In this document: piece by piece, positions 1 to 6,300 of the stretch
Position numbering within the stretch: position 1 is the stretch's first letter
Layout of the letters: every line of letters starts with the position of its first letter
Source of the DNA: Euglena gracilis
Lineage: Eukaryota; Euglenozoa; Euglenophyceae; Euglenales; Euglenaceae
DNA length: 25,129 bases
Assembly (NCBI GenBank): GCA_900893395.1
Contig: CAAHFI010189477.1
Span: 1-25,129, forward strand
Direction: 5' to 3'
Translations under genes and position numbers: made by a program
Notes under the pieces: generated by a model
The model's database searches: none
The model's input: the letters and a program-made list of their open reading frames with translations, nothing else
What the model was told of the DNA's origin: nothing

Positions 1-11
1 AGTGTAAGGTG

Positions 12-26
12 GCAGGATTTTCCTGC
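12..26. repeat. Inverted repeat GCAGGA-TTT-TCCTGC
   Basis: Perfect 6-bp arms with a TTT spacer; a member of the TTT-spaced set in the flank. Confidence 0.85.
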
Positions 27-64
27 GGGAATTGCGAAAAATGTGGTGAAATCCTCTCAGGTGG

Positions 65-79
65 GGCGGGTTTCCCGCC
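65..79. repeat. Inverted repeat GGCGGG-TTT-CCCGCC
   Basis: Perfect 6-bp GC-only arms with a TTT spacer. Confidence 0.85.
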
Positions 80-250
80 GAAAACCCGATGGGTGGTCTG
101 GCATTCCAGAACCCGTCGGTTGGTTGGTATGATCGCGAATGCGACACATGACCAATACCAGGTGTGGGGTGTTGGCTCATTCCTCGTACAAGGTTGGAAT
201 GTTGAATTTCTTGGTGGAGACTCGAATTTTCGAGTGGGGGGTCAATTTCC

Positions 251-865
251 TCATCGGAAATGTCGTGCGAAAGTGAGTTTGTGGTGTTGGGCAAATGCAA
301 AGGTGGTACAATTCGCGTTTTCGCGGGTGGTTGTACCAAATTCGCGGTGGATGTAGGGATTCCTACTCCAGAAATGGTAATTTGAGAACGCGATTCCGGG
401 ACATTTGGAATACCAACCGCAGCGCTTACCGCGGTGGTGGTGGCACAACCGGTACCGGAGGAACATTTTATCCAAACTCGCGGACAAGTCATGCACCGTT
501 TCTTCCAAATGTTCCACCAACTGGAGTTGGCCGCAAATACGGTCAACCTCAGTCTCCAAATGCCTAATGCGTTTGCGGTAACGGGAAAAATCTTCCAAGT
601 GTGGCAACTTTTCAGAAACCAAGTGTAATTCTTGGGCAAGATTTCCTTGGGACTCCTCCACATTCCGGAGTTGACCCGCAAGCGCTTTTACCGCATTTGA
701 GACGGTTTGCAATTGGTGGAGTGACTTGGTGGGGGTTTCCACGGTGGTGCGCGAATTTTCCGCGGTTGGCTTTTCCAACAACGCAGAAATTCGTCCATCC
801 AACCGAGAAACCTCATCTTGCATGGATCGGGCATTCCGATTCACGCTTTCCTCAATTTGGAGCAA
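251..865 (-). CDS. Unrecognised minus-strand coiled-coil segment
   Basis: The 204-residue frame opens with TTG rather than ATG. Residues about 48-135 form the clearest coiled coil in the window, with Leu/Val/Ile in heptad register (QLQTVSNAVKALAGQL, LHLVSEKLPHL, IRHLETEVDRI, LQLVEHLEETVHDL). Residues 30-47 are a Thr/Ser/Pro linker. After about residue 136 the peptide becomes His/Cys/Arg/Trp-rich and is probably out of frame; a proline-rich minus-strand reading continues toward position 1. No known family is recognised. Structural coiled-coil proteins and N-terminal parts of mobile-element proteins are both possible, and nothing seen decides between them. Confidence 0.4.
   Translation of the reverse strand: MLQIEESVNRNARSMQDEVSRLDGRISALLEKPTAENSRTTVETPTKSLHQLQTVSNAVKALAGQLRNVEESQGNLAQELHLVSEKLPHLEDFSRYRKRIRHLETEVDRICGQLQLVEHLEETVHDLSASLDKMFLRYRLCHHHRGKRCGWYSKCPGIAFSNYHFWSRNPYIHREFGTTTRENANCTTFAFAQHHKLTFARHFR
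304..338. repeat. Nested inverted repeat TGGTACAA ... TTGTACCA
   Basis: Perfect 8-bp outer arms at 304-311 and 331-338 enclose an inner CGCG-TTTT-CGCG at 314-325. Confidence 0.8.
517..530. repeat. Inverted repeat CCAACT-GG-AGTTGG
   Basis: Perfect 6-bp arms with a 2-base spacer. Confidence 0.8.
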
Positions 866-1059
866 ACTTGTAAAAATGCTTGCAAGGTTTCCTTGTTGTC
901 ACCAAGCACTTTGTCATAAAATGAGCGAAATTCCGGTGACTCGGATATCCGAGCACGCGAAATGGGGGTAGTGAGCGGATTTCCGTCACTGTGGTGGACA
1001 ACAAGGTGCAACGGGTTTGCAATTCCCCAATAGCGGCTTGAATACCACTAATGTCGGGA
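841..1059 (-). CDS. Unrecognised minus-strand open segment with DISGIQAAIGELQ
   Basis: I translated this stretch by hand. It begins in-frame with PDISGIQAAIGELQTRC, continues through a Thr/Pro/Ser linker (NPLTTPISRARISESPEF) and a charged helical part (SFYDKVLGDNKETLQAFLQ), and ends at a stop at 841-843. It has no start codon of its own and is bounded by overlapping segments in other frames. It fills the gap between the two better coiled-coil segments, supporting one continuous minus-strand coding history here. Confidence 0.35.
883..895. repeat. Inverted repeat CAAGG-TTT-CCTTG
   Basis: Perfect 5-bp arms with a TTT spacer. Confidence 0.8.
940..953. repeat. 14-bp perfect palindrome CTCGGATATCCGAG
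   Basis: The palindrome has no spacer. It is followed at 970-990 by a further dyad, AGTGA ... TCACT, with inner CGG/CCG around ATTT. Confidence 0.85.
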
Positions 1060-1501
1060 ATTCGCTTGGAAAGTGCGAAACATGCTCCTGCAAACCGACA
1101 ACGGTGGCATTAATACCGCCAATGTCCGTTTGCATTTGTTGTTGCGTAAAATCCAACCGTTGTGCGCAATCCGCGATTTTCGCGTTCAAGGTGGTTAATC
1201 CATCCTGATTTGCGGCACAATGGCAGGATTTTGCTCCAAGTGTAAATTCGTTCCTCCAAAAGCTGGATTTGCGTACGGGGAACAAAATTTTCTTGCACTT
1301 TCGCTGAAATTGCTTCAAATGCTCGATTTCCGAGCCAAGATGCAAAATCCGTTGTTGGGCTTCTTGGAAAGAAGTGGTAAGTGCGGCAAAATGCTCAACC
1401 GCGACAAAGTTACCGATTTCCGGCATTTTGGGGGTGGCATTTTGCGCTTGTAACTGCTGCTGCAATTGCAGTAACATGGTTGAACAGATTCCACTTGGCA
1501 A
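986..1501 (-). CDS. Unrecognised minus-strand coiled-coil segment
   Basis: Residues about 8-70 contain LLQLQQQLQAQ and a run of Leu/Ile/His spaced as in a coiled coil (ILHLGSEIEHLKQF). Residues about 100-145 contain LTTLNAKIADCAQRLDF and TDIGGINATVVGLQEHV, again heptad-like. The intervening Cys/Phe-rich stretch and the C-terminal 30 residues look out of frame. The phrase DIGGINATVVGLQE resembles DISGIQAAIGELQ in the next segment downstream, suggesting an internally repetitive helical protein. No enzyme motif is seen. Confidence 0.4.
   Translation of the reverse strand: MPSGICSTMLLQLQQQLQAQNATPKMPEIGNFVAVEHFAALTTSFQEAQQRILHLGSEIEHLKQFQRKCKKILFPVRKSSFWRNEFTLGAKSCHCAANQDGLTTLNAKIADCAQRLDFTQQQMQTDIGGINATVVGLQEHVSHFPSEFPTLVVFKPLLGNCKPVAPCCPPQ
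1172..1184. repeat. Inverted repeat CGCGA-TTT-TCGCG
   Basis: Perfect 5-bp arms with a TTT spacer. Confidence 0.8.
1360..1374. repeat. Inverted repeat CTTCTT-GGA-AAGAAG
   Basis: Perfect 6-bp arms with a 3-base spacer. GCTCG-ATTTC-CGAGC lies close by at 1321-1335. Confidence 0.8.
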
Positions 1502-1814
1502 AAAGATGGCTCATACCATCTTGCACATGCAGAAACTTGGAATCATTCCGCGTTTCCGCTTCATGCAGCATTTCGCTGATTTGTTGGAAATTTTGTGGAA
1601 GTTGGATGCGCAAAATACTGTCAACACTTTCTCGAAAATGCTGAAGGTCTTTCCCCGCATTTTCAAAATTGTGTTGGCAATATTTGCCGATTTCCTGCAA
1701 ATAATTCCAGCAACATTCCAGTTTGGTGTTGACAACCCTTTGATTGTCCTCATCAAACTGCAAAACTTTGTTGAGCATGGTTGCGCATTCCGCAACGCAT
1801 TGGTGGACATGCAA
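1410..1814 (-). CDS. Unrecognised minus-strand open segment, helical and Gln/Asn/His-rich
   Basis: The peptide of 134 residues is rich in Leu, Gln, Asn, His and charged residues. It has hydrophobic residues at heptad-like spacing, for example in LNKVLQFDEDNQRVV and LQHFRESVDSILRI, suggesting amphipathic helices or a coiled coil over about residues 10-105. It has no signal peptide or membrane segment. The composition resembles that of the other minus-strand segments at 251-1060, so they probably belong to one transcription unit or its remnant. Function is unknown. Confidence 0.4.
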   Translation of the reverse strand: MHVHQCVAECATMLNKVLQFDEDNQRVVNTKLECCWNYLQEIGKYCQHNFENAGKDLQHFRESVDSILRIQLPQNFQQISEMLHEAETRNDSKFLHVQDGMSHLFAKWNLFNHVTAIAAAVTSAKCHPQNAGNR

Positions 1815-2056
1815 AATTTGCTTGCTAAGCGGGTGATCCGCTGGGAGTTGACCGAGAATTCGGAAACATCACCGGGGGTGAGGTTATCCCTCAAATCTTC
1901 CTCATAGTCCTCCACAATGAAACGGCACCAGAGATTTCCGGTACCACCCAGACGCATATCTGGGTTCCATGGCAATGCCCGGCAATGCGCGAAATGGTGT
2001 GGGGTGGTAATTGAGGGGGGGGTTGGAAAAAACACGGTGTTTCCACCGAGTTGCAC
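1511..2056 (-). CDS. Unrecognised minus-strand open segment, N-terminal part of the coiled-coil region
   Basis: The segment opens from a GTG, so no true start is established. Its first half is proline- and tryptophan-bearing and includes a run with FIVEDYEEDLRDNLTPGD, which looks like ordered, acidic protein. The second half loses that character, while an overlapping frame (1410-1814) takes over with better protein-like composition. No catalytic motif or known domain is visible. An 8-G run at 2015-2022 lies within it, so frame assignment there depends on sequence accuracy. It could be an exon of a spliced gene, decayed sequence, or indel error. Confidence 0.35.
   Translation of the reverse strand: MQLGGNTVFFPTPPSITTPHHFAHCRALPWNPDMRLGGTGNLWCRFIVEDYEEDLRDNLTPGDVSEFSVNSQRITRLASKFCMSTNALRNAQPCSTKFCSLMRTIKGLSTPNWNVAGIICRKSANIANTILKMRGKTFSIFEKVLTVFCASNFHKISNKSAKCCMKRKRGMIPSFCMCKMV
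1946..1965. repeat. Inverted repeat ACCCAGA-CGCATA-TCTGGGT
   Basis: Perfect 7-bp arms with a 6-base spacer. AAGATGG-CTCATA-CCATCTT at 1503-1522 has the same geometry. Confidence 0.8.
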
Positions 2057-2057
2057 T

Positions 2058-2096
2058 CCAAAAGGCCCACCGGTGCTTCCACCGGGGATCTTTTGG
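2058..2096. repeat. Nested inverted repeat CCAAAAG ... CTTTTGG with inner CCGGTG/CACCGG
   Basis: Outer 7-bp arms lie at 2058-2064 and 2090-2096. Inner 6-bp arms at 2070-2075 and 2080-2085 surround CTTC. Confidence 0.8.
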
Positions 2097-2292
2097 GTGT
2101 GAACAGAGCAAAGGGCAAATACCCCTCACTTTGTTCATGGGTAACATGAGTAACCAAGTGTGAGGTGCAAGGGGTTCATCCCTCGCCGCATCAATGATGG
2201 GTGAACGGGATGGAGGAAGGCATTTTGCCACCTACATCCCGCACAATCAATGACAATGATGATGAAGAGGGTTCATTACCCCATGCAACAAT

Positions 2293-2309
2293 AAAGGCGT
2301 TTCGCCTTT
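2293..2309. repeat. Inverted repeat AAAGGCG-TTT-CGCCTTT
   Basis: Perfect 7-bp arms with a TTT spacer. The shape resembles an intrinsic terminator, but its siblings with the same spacer argue that it belongs to the TTT-spaced set. Confidence 0.85.
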
Positions 2310-2359
2310 TGACAATGACAAATGAGTCAAATTGCCTTCTTCTTGCTTGGGGGTCGGGA

Positions 2360-2391
2360 ATTGGAACTTGTTTCATTCAAACCGTTCCAAT
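2360..2391. repeat. Inverted repeat ATTGGAAC ... GTTCCAAT
   Basis: Perfect 8-bp arms with a 16-base spacer, extended by GGG/CCC after a one-base bulge. Confidence 0.8.
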
Positions 2392-2629
2392 CCCCGCAAT
2401 CTTCATCACAATTGCTCAATGAACTCATCAACAAGTCATAATCAAATTTGGGGTTGGGGCTTGTGCTCTGCATCTTTTGAGATGGGTAAAAAGGCAAAAA
2501 CCCAAAAATTCACACAAATAAGCAGAGAAACAGGGACCAGAAAGGTTGTATCGGCGATTACCGAACAGAGCCTTCTGAGACCTGTATCCTTGCTTAAAGG
2601 TTGGCTAGGGGCCAGGAACAGTACTTTCA

Positions 2630-2642
2630 CCGTGTTTCACGG
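2630..2642. repeat. Inverted repeat CCGTG-TTT-CACGG
   Basis: Perfect 5-bp arms with a TTT spacer. Confidence 0.85.
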
Positions 2643-2670
2643 CTCAGTACGATCCTCACCACCAGTCAAC

Positions 2671-2687
2671 CACAGAGTTTCTCTGTG
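2671..2687. repeat. Inverted repeat CACAGAG-TTT-CTCTGTG
   Basis: Perfect 7-bp arms with a TTT spacer, 28 bp after the previous TTT-spaced element. Confidence 0.85.
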
Positions 2688-2715
2688 TGGAACGTCTGTG
2701 TGGATCGTTGCCTAA

Positions 2716-2787
2716 ATCTGCTACCAAGTGTATTACCTGGTAGCCTTTCTTTCTGTAGGATCTTTGACCTATCTGCTACCAAGTGTA
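2716..2787. repeat. 17-bp direct repeat ATCTGCTACCAAGTGTA, two copies
   Basis: Copies lie at 2716-2732 and 2771-2787, 55 bp start to start, identical over 17 bases. The similar words CCTAA and ACCT precede them, so the homology may extend imperfectly upstream. The first copy also forms the left arm (CTACCA) of an inverted repeat with TGGTAG at 2738-2743. Confidence 0.9.
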
Positions 2788-2953
2788 CGTCCAAAGCTTT
2801 CCCTTTTCCCCTTTTTGGAACTTTCTGTAAAAGCCTTTCGCTTTCGCCTTGGTGCGCAGCCTACTTATGGTAGGGAAAAGTCTTTGGAGTAACGAAAAGT
2901 GGTTTTCCCCTTTTCTTCCCAATTCCCCAAGAAGCAAAGCACAAAGCAAAGAT

Positions 2954-2970
2954 TCAGAAGTTTCTTCTGA
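2954..2970. repeat. Inverted repeat TCAGAAG-TTT-CTTCTGA
   Basis: Perfect 7-bp arms with a TTT spacer. GAGGG-TTTTT-CCCTC follows at 2989-3003. Confidence 0.85.
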
Positions 2971-3090
2971 GATCAAGTCGATTGTTCCGAGGGTTTTTCC
3001 CTCTGACAAAACCAATGGTCAAACTTGGAGATTGTGAGAGTAAAGAATACCACCTGTGGGGAAGGAGAGAAAAGTGCTGACGTGTCCAGG

Positions 3091-3113
3091 GGCAGATCCC
3101 AGAAGGGTCTGCC
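3091..3113. repeat. Bulged hairpin GGCAGA(T)CCC-AGAA-GGGTCTGCC
   Basis: Nine pairs interrupted by one bulged T, with an AGAA tetraloop. Confidence 0.75.
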
Positions 3114-3126
3114 ACGATCTTACCAG

Positions 3127-3141
3127 CTGTGGTTTCCACAG
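3127..3141. repeat. Inverted repeat CTGTGG-TTT-CCACAG
   Basis: Perfect 6-bp arms with a TTT spacer, 65 bp before the satellite edge. Confidence 0.85.
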
Positions 3142-3206
3142 TGGTGCGACCGTCACAGAACCCACTCTGCAGATATCCTACAGAGCTGGGACGTGCCTGG
3201 TACACA

Positions 3207-3379
3207 GGCGGGCGGATAGGCGCATGCCCGCGGCGGGCGTGCGTAAAACGCAGCAGTTACCGCCCGGAGGCGCAAAATAGCACGAATTAACGGACGCCCA
3301 AAAAACGGCATTTTTCGGCCGTTTTGGCCGAAATCGGCTGCCCGGCGCTCCAAAAACGAGCGCTCTGCCCGGCTAGAGG
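3207..3379. repeat. Left edge of the satellite array, partial first monomer
   Basis: Homology to the monomer starts abruptly at 3207 (GGCGGGCGGATAGGCGCA), inside what is normally the GGGCGGCGGGCGGATAGG region, so the unit lacks its first 40 or so bases. It has also lost the ATTTT of GCAATTTTGCCC. The remainder matches subfamily A with scattered one-base losses. Confidence 0.9.
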
Positions 3380-6300
3380 TCGGCGATCCTTTACCTGACT
3401 GTTGCGAAGGCGGCGGGCGGATAGCGCAATTTTCCCGCGGCGGGCGTGCGTAAAAACGCAGCAGTTACCGCCGGGAGGCGCAAAATAGCACGTAATAACG
3501 GACGCCCCAGAAAACGATTTTTCGGCCGTTTTCGGCCGAAATCGGCTGCGCCGGCGCTCCAAAACGAGCGCTCTGCCCCGGCTAGAGGTCGGCGATCCTT
3601 TACCTGACGTTGCGAAGGGCGGCGGGCGGATAGGCGCAATTTTGCCCGCGGCGGGCGTGCGTAAAACGCAGCAGTTACCGCCCGGGAGGCGCAAAATAGC
3701 ACGTAATAACGGACGCCCAAAAACGGCATTTTTCGGCCGTTTTCGGCCGAAATCGGCTGCGCCGGCGCTCCAAAAACGAGCGCTCCGCCCCGGCTAGAGG
3801 TCGGCGATCCTTTACCTGACGTTGCGAAGGGCGGCGGCGGATAGCGCAATTTTGCCCGCGGCGGGCGTGCGTAAAACGCAGCAGTTACCGCCGGGAGGCG
3901 CAAAATAGCACGTAATTAACGGACGCCCCAGAAAACGTCATTTTTCGGCCGTTTTCGGCCGAAATCGGCTGCGCCGGCGCTCCAAAACGAGCGCTCTGCC
4001 CGGCTAGAGGTCGGCGATCCTTTACCTGACCGTTGCGAAGGGCGGCGGCGGATAGGCGCAATTTTGCCCGCGGGCGTGCGTAAAACGCAGCAGTTACCGC
4101 CCGGGAGGCGCAAAATAGCGTAATTCGGACGCCCCAAAACGGCATTTTTCGGCGTTTTCGGCCGAAATCGCTGCCGGCGCTCCAAAAAGAGCGCTCTGCC
4201 CCGGCTAGAGGTCGGCGATCCTTTACCTGACGTTGCGAAGGGCGGCGGGCGGATAGGCGCAATTTTGCCGCGCGGCGGGCGTGCGTAAAACGCAGCAGTT
4301 ACGCCCGGGAGGCGCAAAATAGCACGTAATAACGGACGCCCCAGAAAACGGCATTTTTCGGCCGTTTTCGGCCGAAATCGGCTGCCCGGCGCTCCAAAAA
4401 CGAGCGCTCTGCCCGGCTAGAGGTCGGCGATCCTTTACCTGACGTTGCGAAGGGCGGCGGGCGGATAGGCGCAATTTTGCCCGCGGCGGGCGTGCGTAAA
4501 ACGCAGCAGTTACCGCCCGGGAGGCGCAAAATAGCACGTAATTAACGGACGCCCCAGAAAACGGCATTTTTCGGCCGTTTTCGGCCGAAATCGGCTGCGC
4601 CGGCGCTCCAAAAACGAGCGCTCTGCCCCGGCTAGAGGTCGGCGATCCTTTACCTGACTGTTGCGAAGGGCGGCGGGCGGATAGGCGCAATTTTGCCGCG
4701 GCGGGCGTGCGTAAAACGCAGCAGTTACCGCCCGGGAGGCGCAAAATAGCACGTAATTAACGGACGCCCCAGAAAACGGCATTTTTCGGCCGTTTTCGGC
4801 CGAAATCGGCTGCGCCGGCGCTCCAAAAACGAGCGCTCTGCCCCGGCTAGAGGTCGGCGATCCTTTACCTGACTGTTGCGAAGGGCGGCGGGCGGATAGG
4901 CGCAATTTTGCCCGCGGCGGGCGTGCGTAAAACGCAGCAGTTACCGCCCGGGAGGCGCAAAATAGCACGTAATTAACGGACGCCCCAGAAACGCATTTTT
5001 TCGGCCGTTTTCGGCCGAAATTGGGCGCCGGCGCTCCAAAAACGAGCGCTCGCCCCGGCTAGAGGTCGGCGATCCTTTACCTGACCGTTGCGAAGGGCGG
5101 CGGGCGGATAGGCGCAATTTTGCCCGCGGCGGCGTGCGTAAAACGCAGCAGTTACCGCCCGGGAGGCGCAAATAGCACGTAAAACGGACGCCCAGAAACG
5201 GCATTTTTCGGCCGTTTTCGGCCGAAATCGGCTGCGCCGGCGCTCCAAAAACGAGCGCTCTGCCCCGGCTAGAGGTCGGCGATCCTTTACCTGACGTTGC
5301 GAAGGGCGGGCGGATAGGCGCAATTTTGCCCGCGGCGGGCGTGCGTAAAACGCAGCAGTTACCGCCCGGGAGGCGCAAAATAGCACGTAATTAACGGACG
5401 CCCCAGAAACGGCATTTTTCGGCCGTTTTCGGCCGAAATCGGCTGCGCCGGCGCTCCAAAAACGAGCGCTCTGCCCCGGCTAGAGGTCGGCGATCCTTTA
5501 CCTGACTGTTGCGAAGGGCGGCGGGCGGATAGGCGCAATTTTGCCCGGCGGGCGTGCGTAAAACGCAGCAGTTACCGCCCGGGAGGCGCAAAATAGCACG
5601 TAATTAACGGACGCCCCAGAAACGGCATTTTCGGCCGTTTTCGGCCGAAATCGGCTGCGCCGGCGCTCCAAAAACGAGCGCTCTGCCCCGGCTAGAGGTC
5701 GGCGATCCTTTCTGACCGTTGCGAAGGGCGGCGGGCGGATAGCGCAATTTTGCCCGCGGCGGGCGTGCGTAAAACGCAGCAGTTACCGCCCGGGAGGCGC
5801 AAATAGCACGTAATAACGGACGCCCCAGAAAACGGCATTTTTTCGGCCGTTTTCGGCCGAAATCGCTGCGCCGGCGCTCCAAAAACGAGCGCTCTGCCCC
5901 GGCTAGAGGTCGGCGATCCTTTACCTGACGTTGCGAAGGGCGGCGGCGATAGGCGCAATTTTGCCCGCGGCGGGCGTGCGTAAAACGCAGCAGTTACCGC
6001 CCGGGAGGCGCAAAATAGCACGTAATTAACGGACGCCCCAGAAACGGCATTTTTCGGCCGTTTTCGGCCGAAATCGGCTGCGCCGGCGCTCCAAAAACGA
6101 GCGCTCTGCCCCGGCTAGAGGTCGGCGATCCTTTACCTGACCGTTGCGAAGGGCGGCGGGCGGATAGGCGCAATTTTGCCCGCGGCGGGTGCGTAAAACG
6201 CAGCAGTTACCGCCCGGGAGGCGCAAAATAGCACGTAATTAACGGACGCCCCAGAAAACGGCATTTTTCGGCCGTTTTCGGCCGAAATCGGCTGCGCCGG

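Larger units (their letters stand above)
2057..3206. other. Gene-poor flank between the coiled-coil region and the satellite
   Basis: Open frames of 60-130 codons exist on both strands, but none has a recognisable domain, consistent composition or supporting context. The stretch holds many short perfect inverted repeats (listed separately), a 17-bp direct repeat and three copies of the word CCAAGTGT. A purine/pyrimidine-skewed segment (GAAAAG, CCCCTTTTC, AAGCAAAG words) lies at about 2870-2960. No tRNA, rRNA or terminal repeat of a transposon is seen. Confidence 0.6.

Noticed and set aside
9-971. Plus-strand open frames over the coiled-coil region
   Set aside because: Their peptides are rich in Cys, Trp, Arg and Phe with no heptad or domain pattern. 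The minus strand reads far more like protein, so these are shadows.
2165-2195. tRNA-like B-box word GGTTCATCCC
   Set aside because: No matching A box, acceptor stem or cloverleaf can be drawn around it.
2293-2312. Bacterial intrinsic terminator
   Set aside because: The hairpin ends in four T's, but it belongs to a set of TTT-spaced inverted repeats across the flank, and the window has no bacterial gene organisation.
1-3206. LTR retroelement or other virus-like element in the flank
   Set aside because: No reverse transcriptase, integrase, protease, zinc-knuckle or terminal repeats are seen. Coiled-coil peptide alone is not enough to name such an element.
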